Below, one piece after another: positions 1 to 7,763 of a stretch of DNA of 64,000 nucleotides. The stretch lies in contig JAJFTV010000088.1 in assembly GCA_021372725.1 (NCBI GenBank), forward strand, positions 62,001 through 126,000, given 5' to 3'. The notes beneath the pieces are model-generated. The model saw only the letters and a program-made list of their open reading frames with translations, was not told the origin of the DNA and ran no database searches. The position numbers and the translations under genes are program-made. How positions within the stretch are numbered: the stretch's first letter is position 1; the number at the start of each line of letters is the position of its first letter. Origin of the DNA: Chloroflexota bacterium. Lineage in GTDB: Bacteria; Chloroflexota; Anaerolineae; Anaerolineales; Anaerolineaceae.

Positions 1-1
1 C

Positions 2-610
2 GTCGATCTGGAGCAGTACTCTCCCATCGGCGCAGGCAGTCCTCCGGACGATCATATCCGGCTGCTTCTGGTTGAGGCGCATGTGGGGGGCGGTTATGAA
101 CGAGGATTGGAAAACGCCATCCATCTGACAAGAGCCCTGGCTCTTTCAGGATATGACAATGTGGAGCTGGCAGTCGTTGGGGATGTACCGGAAACCTTAA
201 AGACCAGGTGGAATAATAATGGAGGAACTTCGATTAACTGGATGGGCGTACTTCCCCGTGACCGAATACCAGAAATTGACCGCTCTGCGCATTTGCTGTT
301 TTCATCTGATCTGAATGCAGCCTGCCCCAACTCGGTTATTGAGGCGCTCGCGTGCGGTTTGCCGGTAACCGGCTATGCGACAGGTTCTCTGCCGGAGCTT
401 GTGCAGGGAGATGCCGGCAGGGTGGCTCCCTACGGAAGCAATTACTGGAATCTGGAACCGCCCGTTGTTGACGGGCTTGTACAGGCTGTACAGGAAATTC
501 TGGGTGACCTCCCTCACTTTCGTGAAGCTGCCCGCCGCAAGGCAGAGGAAAATTTCTCAGCGGATAAAATGGTCGATGCATATTTGCGTGAATTGACAGG
601 TGAAGATTAA
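2..610 (+). CDS. Glycosyltransferase, GT4/GT1 family (5' end outside window)
   Basis: The reading frame is open from the window edge (first full codon at base 2), so the N-terminal Rossmann half is missing and about 202 residues are visible. What is seen is the C-terminal nucleotide-sugar-binding half of a GT-B enzyme. It has a hydrophobic strand (LLLVEA) followed by a Gly-rich turn, then a segment containing NSVIEALACGLPV, the usual E-x7-E type donor-binding region of GT4 enzymes, then GSLPELV and a C-terminal helix. The likely role is transfer of a sugar from a nucleotide donor to a lipid, glycan or small acceptor at the cytoplasmic membrane. The acceptor cannot be told. A GTG at 83 could be mistaken for a start, but the upstream codons continue the fold. 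The next gene is convergent. Confidence 0.8.
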   Translation, partial: VDLEQYSPIGAGSPPDDHIRLLLVEAHVGGGYERGLENAIHLTRALALSGYDNVELAVVGDVPETLKTRWNNNGGTSINWMGVLPRDRIPEIDRSAHLLFSSDLNAACPNSVIEALACGLPVTGYATGSLPELVQGDAGRVAPYGSNYWNLEPPVVDGLVQAVQEILGDLPHFREAARRKAEENFSADKMVDAYLRELTGED

Positions 611-658
611 CGCGCTACCATGCACCAGTTAATTTGCACAATGGGAAGCGGAAAATAT

Positions 659-1186
659 TCAGCTTTCGGGATCGAATGAGGTCAAGATTGCTTCTTTTCC
701 GCGTTGAATTTCCCATGGGTAAATAATATACGCGTCGGTGATGGCCGCATAATAATCCGGGCGCACCGATCCAAACAAACTGCGGTGGGGGTTAAAATGC
801 AGCACGCAGGTATAGGGTTTCGCTGAGGCTGCCGCCAGCCGATTTTTCACCGCTGTGATGGTTCTTCCCGAACCCCATACATCATCCACGATCAGGATGT
901 TTTGCGCCATCACTTTTTCAGCGGCAGGAAACTGGATGAATTTGGGCCATGCCAGCAAACGACTTTCCTTGTTTCTTTTTTCTTCAGTCTCGATCTCGGC
1001 CGGGAAATCGACGGAAGCTGTATAGATGGAATGGGTGTGCAAGTATTCTGCAAGCAGGCCGGCCGGTACAATGCCTCCGCGGGTGATCATGACGATCGCA
1101 TCAAAATCAATCTCAAATTGGGGAATGAGGTGATCAATTAGGTTATCAACATCAAGCCAGGTAAGCAGTTCTTGCCGAGTATGCAT
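659..1186 (-). CDS. Phosphoribosyltransferase domain protein
   Basis: This is a type I phosphoribosyltransferase fold of 175 residues. An N-terminal strand reads DAIVMITRGGIVPAGLLA, and the PRPP-binding signature ILIVDDVWGSGRTI has the two acidic residues and the Gly-rich loop that bind PRPP. Such proteins are usually annotated as hypoxanthine/xanthine-type or generic phosphoribosyltransferases. The substrate cannot be assigned from sequence. I chose ATG 1186 rather than the upstream ATG at 1225, because a TATAAT-like -10 lies inside that upstream stretch and GAGAAC precedes 1186. The gene is convergent with the glycosyltransferase and divergent from the MerR gene, with roughly 100 bp between starts. 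Confidence 0.75.
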   Translation of the reverse strand: MHTRQELLTWLDVDNLIDHLIPQFEIDFDAIVMITRGGIVPAGLLAEYLHTHSIYTASVDFPAEIETEEKRNKESRLLAWPKFIQFPAAEKVMAQNILIVDDVWGSGRTITAVKNRLAAASAKPYTCVLHFNPHRSLFGSVRPDYYAAITDAYIIYPWEIQRGKEAILTSFDPES

Positions 1187-1291
1187 CTTGTTCTCACTAT
1201 ATGGAGTGTTTAAATTATACATCACGCGGTGAGGTAAAATTCTCCTGTGGAATATCTCAATCTTTTAGTTCTTTGGTATTCAAGAGGGTGA

Positions 1292-2065
1292 ATGATGCAA
1301 AAGTTGACCATCGGGCAGGTTGCCAAACAGGTGAGCATGCATACCTCGGCAATCCGTTTTTATGAAGAAAAGGGGCTGCTCACGCCTGCCCTAAGAAATG
1401 AATCCGGGTATCGCCAGTACGATGCCAGGGTTGTGGAAGAGCTGCGTTTGATCCAGCGGGCACAGCAACTGGGATTTTCTCTTTCCGATATTCATACTTT
1501 GCTGCAGGGATGGCGTGAAGGGAATCTGGATCAGCAGTCGTTCATCGACACGGCGGAGGCCCGCTATCTGGTTCTGGAGCGCGAGATAACCGGATTGCTT
1601 GCCTTACAGCATGAACTCGGGCTGTTTTTACAGGATATATATGAAACCAGCCCCAAGACAGCTCCAGCGACGTTGTTAACAGAACTAATCGATCACATTT
1701 GTCTCAATCCACTCAACAGATCTGACCGGAAAGCGTTCGACCGCCTGTTGGAGAGGGTCGGCTGTCATTTGACATCCAAAAGCGCACGTGAATTGATGCA
1801 CAACCTTCGTCACGAACATATCCATGTCTGGAACGAAGGAGATGCCTATACCATCCTGGTTGTCAGTCAGGATCCAAAAATTGGCGAGATTTTACAGCAA
1901 TTTACGCAGATTGCTTCAGATTGTCAGGTAGATCAACATAACCACATGGTTTCCCGTCTCGCGCATGACAGCTCAGGTTATCTGCTTTCAATTCAGGGAG
2001 AACACGCCTTTATTATTGCACGCCTGTTCCTTGAAATGGATGGAAGCTCCAGTTCAAAGCCATAA
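1292..2065 (+). CDS. MerR-family transcriptional regulator, probable metal sensor
   Basis: The first ~75 residues form a MerR winged helix-turn-helix (LTIGQVAKQV, then IRFYEEKGLL and GYRQYD), followed by a dimerisation helix to about residue 115. The remaining ~140 residues are longer than in ZntR/CueR and lack their usual compact Cys loop. They instead carry C137, C158 and C211 and two His-rich stretches, HEHIH near 174-178 and DQHNH near 214-218, which could bind metal. RBS-like AGAGGG precedes ATG 1292; ATG 1295 is an alternative. It lies directly upstream of a P-type metal ATPase, and a MerR-type operator sits between the two genes, so it most likely activates that ATPase by untwisting the promoter. 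The ligand metal is inferred from the ATPase class (Zn, Cd or Pb). Confidence 0.82.
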   Translation: MMQKLTIGQVAKQVSMHTSAIRFYEEKGLLTPALRNESGYRQYDARVVEELRLIQRAQQLGFSLSDIHTLLQGWREGNLDQQSFIDTAEARYLVLEREITGLLALQHELGLFLQDIYETSPKTAPATLLTELIDHICLNPLNRSDRKAFDRLLERVGCHLTSKSARELMHNLRHEHIHVWNEGDAYTILVVSQDPKIGEILQQFTQIASDCQVDQHNHMVSRLAHDSSGYLLSIQGEHAFIIARLFLEMDGSSSSKP

Positions 2066-2115
2066 ATCCAAAACACCCTGTTCAAAATTAACTGTCAAAC
2101 AGGTTATTTTCCCTC

Positions 2116-2147
2116 TTGACCTTCAATACGAGTTGAAGGTTTACAAT
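2116..2147 (+). promoter_or_regulatory. MerR-type promoter/operator for the metal ATPase
   Basis: A -35 box TTGACC (2116-2121) and a -10 box TACAAT (2142-2147) are separated by 20 bp, longer than the usual 17. A perfect 8-bp inverted repeat, ACCTTCAA (2119-2126) and TTGAAGGT (2133-2140), fills the spacer. An over-long spacer holding a dyad is the hallmark of MerR-activated promoters, and ACCTT...AAGGT arms are like those of CueR/ZntR operators. It lies about 50 bp before ATG 2196. Confidence 0.85.
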
Positions 2148-2195
2148 GTTTTCAATGTGAACCTACAAAACGGCAGGCTCAAAGAGGAAACTGCA

Positions 2196-4490
2196 ATGGA
2201 AGAAAAGCCTTCGATCACGAATTCAGGGAAAGTCAGAAATTACAAAGTCAACGGTATGAATTGCTCTAGCTGTGCCCAAACGGTTGAAAAAGGGGTTGCC
2301 CTTCTAAACGGTGTCGAATCGGTGCAAGTTAGCTATGCAACCCAACAAATGAGAGTGACCGGAAAACCGGACGAGGAAGAGATCATCGCGCGGGTCAAGG
2401 AATTGGGATACGAAATCAACAGGGAAGAAAAAGAAAAAACCGCGACAAATCCAACCCCCAAACCACGTTTCTGGAATTATATAAAATCCCGAGACGATTT
2501 TCGATTTTTCCTGGGTGGCCTCGTTTTCATACTTCCGGGGTTGGTTTTGCAGGAATTTATGGGTCGGGAACACTGGCTGATCGATGTCTGTTCGATCCTT
2601 GCCCTGCTGTCAGCCGGCTTCCCTGTTTTTCGCAGCGCGTGGAAATCGGTCACACTCACCCGCGAGTTGAATATTAATGTTCTCATGACCATTGCAGGGG
2701 TTGGTGCTGTTCTGATTGGCGCATATACCGAAGCGGGTATGGTGATGGTGCTGTTTATGTTGGGTGAAATGATCGAGGGTTATACCGGCGAGAAATCACG
2801 CCATGCGATTCGCAGCCTGATGGAGCTGGTTCCCCAGGAAGCAGCAAAACTGACCCGTAATGGCGATCAGTATCAATCTGCACTGGTGCCGGTGAATGAT
2901 CTTGTACCCGGTGATTTGATCCTGGCAAAACCGGGTGAAAAAATTCCAATGGATGGCATTGTAAAAGAAGGTTCTTCCCATGTAAATCAGGCCAGCATTA
3001 CCGGCGAGAGCCGCCCGGTTGATAAAATGACAGGTTCGCAGGTGTTTGCAAGCAGCATCAACGGGGAAGGGGCGCTGGTGATTGAGATTACCCGCCTCGT
3101 GGAAGACAATACAATCAATCGAATGATCCGCATGGTTGAGGAAGCCCAGGAAAAGAGAGCACCTTCCCAGAGATTTGTGGATCAATTTGCCAGGGTCTAT
3201 ACACCCATCGTTGTTGCAACGGCTTTTTTAGTGGCGATCATTCCACCGCTGCTGTTTAACCAACCGTTTTTCAATCCTGATGCGAATACACATGGGTGGT
3301 TGTATCGCGGGTTGGCGCTGTTGGTAGTCGGGTGCCCATGTTCGCTGGTAATCAGCACGCCGGTCAGCATTATCAGCGCCATCAGCAATGCAGCCCGTCA
3401 GGGAATTCTGATCAAAGGCGGTATTTTTCTGGAGGAGCTGAATAAAATCAAGGTATTTGCTTTTGACAAAACAGGTACTTTGACAGAAGGAAAACCCGTT
3501 GTTGTTTCTTTCAGTTCTGTGAATTGTGTTGATCCGGAGGATCTGGCAGCTCTCAAGGATCAGCAAACACAGGTGAAGATGGGGCATCTGAAGCGCTGCC
3601 AGAGTTGTTCGGAGCTGTTGGCGGTGGCCGGCGCCGTAGAGGAGTATAGTGAACACCCGCTGGCAAAGGCCATCGTTTCTGCTGCAAACCAGACCGATCT
3701 GCAGGGCAGATATCAGGCTGCCGATGTGCAGGCTTTGGCCGGAAAAGGCATTCAAGGCAAGGTCAATGGCCAGGATATTCTGATTGGAAGCCACCGGTAT
3801 TTTGATGAAAATGGCTTTACTCACGATTCTTTCTGTGAACAGGCATCACAGGATGCCCGGCGTGGGTTGACACCCATCATGGTTGGCAGGGATGATGATT
3901 ATATCGGAACCATCACAGTTGGTGATACACTCCGGCCAAACAGCAAGAATGCCATGAAACGTCTCAAATATTCAGGTCTTCATTCCACCATTATGCTGAC
4001 CGGTGATGAGATTGAGGTGGCAAAAGCCATTGCTCCTGCTGTGGGGGTCGATACATACCAGGCTCAATTGCTGCCCCAGGAAAAAGTAGAGGCAGTACGC
4101 TCCCTGCAAGCAAAATACGGCAAGATTGCCATGGTCGGTGATGGGATCAATGATGCACCAGCCCTGGCTGCGGCGGATGTCGGCATCGCCATGGGCAGTG
4201 CCCAGGGAGGAACTGATCAGGCAATGGAGACTGCTGATATCACCTTGATGAGCGACAATTTGGGCAGGCTGGCTTTTCTGCTGAGGTTGAGCAAATCCAC
4301 CATGAATACCATTTATTTCAATGTTGCTTTTTCGATTCTGGTAAAGTTGGCCTTCTTTGTTTTAGTCATCATCGGTTATGGAACCATGTGGATGGCCGTT
4401 TTTGCAGATATGGGTGTCACATTGCTGGTTACCGCGAATGGTCTGCGGCTGTTGAAGAGACCGGTACCCCTGGATCAGGAAGCTGCCTGA
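2196..4490 (+). CDS. P1B-type ATPase, Zn2+/Cd2+/Pb2+ exporter (ZntA/CadA-like)
   Basis: This 764-residue ATP-driven heavy-metal efflux pump of the cytoplasmic membrane has an N-terminal HMA domain with GMNCSSC (residues 20-26). It also has the membrane CPC motif (380-382), the phosphorylation loop DKTGT (D424), the HP locus (H487) and GDGIND (648-653). The last membrane helix carries ADMG (D738) followed by TLLVTANGLRLL, the signature of the Zn/Cd/Pb subgroup rather than Cu pumps. The N domain has an unusual insert with CQSC at 468-471 shortly before the HP motif. ATG 2196 is chosen because AAAGAGGA precedes it and the MerR promoter lies just upstream. The frame is open back to 1965, but that extension would overlap the regulator gene and the operator. 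Confidence 0.9.
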   Translation: MEEKPSITNSGKVRNYKVNGMNCSSCAQTVEKGVALLNGVESVQVSYATQQMRVTGKPDEEEIIARVKELGYEINREEKEKTATNPTPKPRFWNYIKSRDDFRFFLGGLVFILPGLVLQEFMGREHWLIDVCSILALLSAGFPVFRSAWKSVTLTRELNINVLMTIAGVGAVLIGAYTEAGMVMVLFMLGEMIEGYTGEKSRHAIRSLMELVPQEAAKLTRNGDQYQSALVPVNDLVPGDLILAKPGEKIPMDGIVKEGSSHVNQASITGESRPVDKMTGSQVFASSINGEGALVIEITRLVEDNTINRMIRMVEEAQEKRAPSQRFVDQFARVYTPIVVATAFLVAIIPPLLFNQPFFNPDANTHGWLYRGLALLVVGCPCSLVISTPVSIISAISNAARQGILIKGGIFLEELNKIKVFAFDKTGTLTEGKPVVVSFSSVNCVDPEDLAALKDQQTQVKMGHLKRCQSCSELLAVAGAVEEYSEHPLAKAIVSAANQTDLQGRYQAADVQALAGKGIQGKVNGQDILIGSHRYFDENGFTHDSFCEQASQDARRGLTPIMVGRDDDYIGTITVGDTLRPNSKNAMKRLKYSGLHSTIMLTGDEIEVAKAIAPAVGVDTYQAQLLPQEKVEAVRSLQAKYGKIAMVGDGINDAPALAAADVGIAMGSAQGGTDQAMETADITLMSDNLGRLAFLLRLSKSTMNTIYFNVAFSILVKLAFFVLVIIGYGTMWMAVFADMGVTLLVTANGLRLLKRPVPLDQEAA

Positions 4491-4584
4491 GCCGGATTAC
4501 GATAGATAAGGTTGTTCTGTTTTACGAAAAGGGGCTGTGTGTGTACCTGTCAAATTCCGGGAATGGTTTACATCAGAGAGATTG

Positions 4585-4911
4585 TTAATCTTTCTGCCGG
4601 ATCACGGCCAAAGTTCCAATGATGATGATTAAGAGCAGCAGAATAGCTCCAAAGATTAAACCCATTGTATATTCAGAGTTCGGTTCGATTACTTCAGTTG
4701 GAGTTGCAGGGATGGGTGTAATCGATTGGGTGATCTCAGGGGTTGCAGAGGTTTGAAGAACCGGATTCACATTTTCATTTCCTTGTGAACCCATTGCAGA
4801 CAGGATAGCGAGCATGGACAAGACAAGGAAAATCGTTGTACGCATCGAAAAACGGGGCTGCGCCGCATTGGGATGAGTGGTGAAGGGATTGGATGAATCA
4901 GGCATAATCAT
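4585..4911 (-). CDS. Small bitopic membrane protein, uncharacterised
   Basis: This 108-residue protein has two hydrophobic segments, about residues 25-41 and 82-103, joined by a Thr/Pro-rich extracytoplasmic linker (SITPIPATPTEV). The C-terminus is short and basic. The ATG follows directly on the TAA stop of the upstream solute-binding protein gene (TAAATG), which implies translational coupling. I do not recognise the family. Its position as last gene behind a solute-binding lipoprotein suggests a membrane accessory of that protein, but this is inference. Confidence 0.6.
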   Translation of the reverse strand: MIMPDSSNPFTTHPNAAQPRFSMRTTIFLVLSMLAILSAMGSQGNENVNPVLQTSATPEITQSITPIPATPTEVIEPNSEYTMGLIFGAILLLLIIIIGTLAVIRQKD

Positions 4912-6225
4912 TTAATCTGTATTAATTTTTTCGGCTGCCAGGCGCGCAGCCTCGGAGGGTTGGGCCTGCTTGATGATCACATCGTATACGGCCTCGTTTA
5001 AGACAGGGCCAAGAAGATTTAGAATTTCATTCGAGGGCTGACTAACAGCCGAGATTGTCGCCTGACTTAGCAGTGCAGTGCGAACAGGATTATCCCCTTC
5101 TGACAGGCTGGACGGGCGGACAGGCAGATACCCTGTCGATGCAGTCCACTTTGTCTGAAAATCAACATCTGTCAAATGTTGCATGAGCTCAAGATCCAAT
5201 TCCATTCTTTCCGGAAAGGGGTCGGCCAGGGCCCATACCCATCCGGAAACGATGGTCACAGGTTCATTTTCCAACGGGGGTATGATTAACCCAAGTACAT
5301 CGGGCGATTCTTGTGAAAAATAATCAGACATCCAGCAAACAGCCTGGTCGGTGGATTTTTCATCGAATGCGATCCAAACCCGTTCGTCGTTTGAGTAATC
5401 CATGACGTTGGGAAGAATTGATCCTAATTCTACGGCTGCCGCATAAAATTCAAGGACTTTCTTCAAGGTTTCAGCATCCAGATATGGTTTATTCTGTTCA
5501 TCATATAAAGTTCCTCCTGCCGAAAGGTAGAGGTTAACGGTAAACAAGGCCTGTGGGTCCGCCGCAGGGAAAAGCAGTGGATGGTCGGCTGAAAGGAATG
5601 GTTCCCAATTTTCTGTCAATGGTTTGATATCGGTTGATCTGACGGCCAGTATCATCGCGTCAGCAGTAAATGGCAGCCCATAGTATTTATTTTGAAAAAG
5701 GGCCAGTTCCCGGGCATAATCGTACCAGTCATCCTCTTCCAACATGGATTGGAGATATGGCGGGGATTGTATCAGGGTGCGCATTGCTGCAATCTCAAGA
5801 TCATTATGCGGCATCAAAACTAATGAAGGGGCAACCCTGGGTGCGATGGCCAGGGTTTTCTCCAGCGATGACAGGATGCCTGCCGGTCCATTTGACTCTT
5901 TTACCCGCACATCAATTTCTACACCAGGGTGATCTTGTGTAAACGAATCGAGCTGCTGCTGCAAGAGTGACCCTGAATTGCTGCCGGATGGATTGAATTC
6001 TGGAGGAACCCAGATGATCACACGATCCATCAAAACAGATCGGGGCAATTCCGTTTCCGGCTGTTCGGCCATTTCAGCAGTGGGAGTTGTGGTAGCGATC
6101 TGAAATTTGGTGGGCGTGTGACTCGCCTGGATGTTTTGATCTACTGGCAGGAGGTTACAACCAGGAAAAAAAATGGATGCAAGTAGAATAAAGGCGAATG
6201 CGACGAATTTTTGTTTTTGCATCAT
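4912..6225 (-). CDS. Extracellular solute-binding lipoprotein (family 1-like)
   Basis: The 437-residue protein begins with a lipoprotein signal: basic start, hydrophobic stretch, then FFPGC, with the Cys near residue 23 as lipidation site. A Ser/Thr/Pro linker precedes a domain with the pattern of ABC sugar-type binding proteins: a hinge region with LPFTADAMILAVRST, and a tail where helices repeat as in family 1 binding proteins. It would sit on the outer face of the membrane and bind an unknown ligand. No permease or ATPase gene is adjacent, so the partner transporter is elsewhere or absent. The start overlaps the previous stop by one base (TAATG). Gene order ties it to the two small Thr/Pro-rich membrane proteins. 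Confidence 0.72.
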   Translation of the reverse strand: MMQKQKFVAFAFILLASIFFPGCNLLPVDQNIQASHTPTKFQIATTTPTAEMAEQPETELPRSVLMDRVIIWVPPEFNPSGSNSGSLLQQQLDSFTQDHPGVEIDVRVKESNGPAGILSSLEKTLAIAPRVAPSLVLMPHNDLEIAAMRTLIQSPPYLQSMLEEDDWYDYARELALFQNKYYGLPFTADAMILAVRSTDIKPLTENWEPFLSADHPLLFPAADPQALFTVNLYLSAGGTLYDEQNKPYLDAETLKKVLEFYAAAVELGSILPNVMDYSNDERVWIAFDEKSTDQAVCWMSDYFSQESPDVLGLIIPPLENEPVTIVSGWVWALADPFPERMELDLELMQHLTDVDFQTKWTASTGYLPVRPSSLSEGDNPVRTALLSQATISAVSQPSNEILNLLGPVLNEAVYDVIIKQAQPSEAARLAAEKINTD

Positions 6226-6683
6226 TATTTTTTTATGTAAACAGCAACCGGGGCTGCGGATAGATAGGAGACAATTTGAGTAGCCGTAGGTTCCGGTGTG
6301 GATGTGTCCGGCAAGGTTGGAGTCGATGTGTCGGTGGGTGTGAATGTGGCCGTGCCTGTATCCGTGACTGTGGGGGTGGGTGTGATGGTGGGTGTAAAGG
6401 TGGAGAAGGGCGTATAAGTGACAGAAGCCGTCCAGGTTGCAGTCAATGTTTTTGTAGGATTTGCCTGAAGTGTTGCTGTGGCGGGCTGTAAGGTCTCGGT
6501 TACAGGCATGGTCTGTGTCGCGGATACAGAGGGAGAGGGCGTAGAGGGTGTAGGTGTAATTGAACTGTCTCCCCGTGAACTATACAGCAAAATAATGCCA
6601 AAGCAATAGCATGGCAGTGTGAGGATTATGATTATTATGAACAGTGTTCTAATCCGTTGTTTTTGGTCAAGCCCGGAAAACAT
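6225..6683 (-). CDS. Membrane-anchored Thr/Pro-rich low-complexity protein
   Basis: It has 152 residues. Residues ~12-34 form one transmembrane anchor after a short basic N-terminus (QKQRIRT). The rest is almost entirely Thr, Pro, Ser and Ala in irregular TxTPT-type repeats, then a short C-terminus (SYLSAAPVAVYIKK). Such regions are common linkers or O-glycosylated stalks in secreted proteins of this phylum. No enzymatic domain is visible. It overlaps the solute-binding protein gene by one base and lies about 115 bp after the chelatase VWA gene, all in the same direction. A structural or scaffold role is only a guess. Confidence 0.55.
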   Translation of the reverse strand: MFSGLDQKQRIRTLFIIIIILTLPCYCFGIILLYSSRGDSSITPTPSTPSPSVSATQTMPVTETLQPATATLQANPTKTLTATWTASVTYTPFSTFTPTITPTPTVTDTGTATFTPTDTSTPTLPDTSTPEPTATQIVSYLSAAPVAVYIKK

Positions 6684-6798
6684 GCATTATTCCTTTAACC
6701 TTTGATTGATCATAACATCCTCATTCTGTGAAGGCAAGGTCATCTGCTCTGAGGGATCAGGCTGAATGCAGACAATATCCATTCGCCTATCAGAACGG

Positions 6799-7722
6799 CT
6801 ACTTTTTTTCATCCAGCATGGAATTTCTGGCGTGGCTGACAGCCTTGTACAGGTTTTCAGCCTTGAGTTCCGAGAGCGTATAACAGGGTGCCTTTAAGTG
6901 ATCTGCCAGTGATTGTGCCAGACCCTGATCGAAGGCGGCGTGTTCCATGTTAATGACCACGCTGCGAAAGTGATCTGCGGCGATCATTTCAGCAATCTGG
7001 TTTGCTTCCTCCTGGGGTGGAAGACGGCCGATGGATACATTTCCGGCGCCATCGGTAAGAACGATGAGAATGGGAACGACGTCCGGGTGAAGGTTTCGTT
7101 CCTGGAGCAGTACCTCATACGCAAGCTGTAGTCCGGCGGAAAGGGGAGTTTTTCCTCCTACCGGGATGTCTGAAAGGGCCCTTTCAGCCAGGATGACAGA
7201 GTTGGTTGGGGGGAGAATCAGGTGTGAACGATCTTTTTGGAAGACGACCAGACCAACCCTGTCCCGCCGTTGGTAAGCATCGGTTAGCAAGGAAAGGATT
7301 GCACCCTTGGTCGCTGACATTCTCTCCGCGACGGCCATCGACCAGGAAGCATCCACCAGAAACAGCACGAGGTTGGCCGAGCGACGTACCCGCACCTTAT
7401 TCATATAATCAGAACGGCGGATTGAAAAGGCTTTGCCATTGCGGGCTGCTTTTCTCATTCTCTGATAGGGAGCGGCAGCCCGAATGGTGGCATCAAAGGC
7501 AAGGTCATAAGGCTTTTCATCAGCAGGTCTGGCCTGGATGTAGCGGCCGCGTTTGTTATCGGAATGTGTTTGTGATCTCCGGCCTGAATTTCGGCGTGTC
7601 ATTTGATCCAGCGGAGTATCCAGCCGCCGCGGGCTGAATGTTTCGCCCGTACGAACAGTTTTTCCCCCGTCCCACCAATAGTTATCGTGGTCAGGAAACA
7701 CGTTTTTGGGTGATGGCTCCAT
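6799..7722 (-). CDS. VWA (ChlD-type) part of a ChlI/ChlD chelatase, -1 frame relative to the AAA+ part
   Basis: This encodes the integrin-like C-terminal half of a Mg/Co-chelatase subunit. The metal-ion-dependent adhesion site is complete: VDASWSM (the DxSxS triad), GGKTPLSAGL with the conserved Thr, and LTDGAGN with the conserved Asp. An RGRYIQARP segment ahead of the VWA is typical of ChlD proteins. ATG 7722 has no ribosome-binding site, and upstream the same frame encodes an acidic linker (EGEEEQES) joining without a stop to the A9 run at 7770-7778. The true product is therefore probably the C-terminal part of a 688-residue fusion made by a -1 shift from the upstream AAA+ frame. It should act with a large CobN/ChlH-type subunit, not seen here, to insert a divalent metal into a tetrapyrrole. 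Confidence 0.82.
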   Translation of the reverse strand: MEPSPKNVFPDHDNYWWDGGKTVRTGETFSPRRLDTPLDQMTRRNSGRRSQTHSDNKRGRYIQARPADEKPYDLAFDATIRAAAPYQRMRKAARNGKAFSIRRSDYMNKVRVRRSANLVLFLVDASWSMAVAERMSATKGAILSLLTDAYQRRDRVGLVVFQKDRSHLILPPTNSVILAERALSDIPVGGKTPLSAGLQLAYEVLLQERNLHPDVVPILIVLTDGAGNVSIGRLPPQEEANQIAEMIAADHFRSVVINMEHAAFDQGLAQSLADHLKAPCYTLSELKAENLYKAVSHARNSMLDEKK

Positions 7723-7763
7723 CTGGTCAGGGTTAAAGGATTCCTGTTCTTCTTCGCCCTCAA

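Noticed and set aside
1965-2195. Longer N-terminus for the metal ATPase
   Set aside because: The extension overlaps the MerR gene and the operator; ATG 2196 has a good ribosome-binding site and the expected HMA start.
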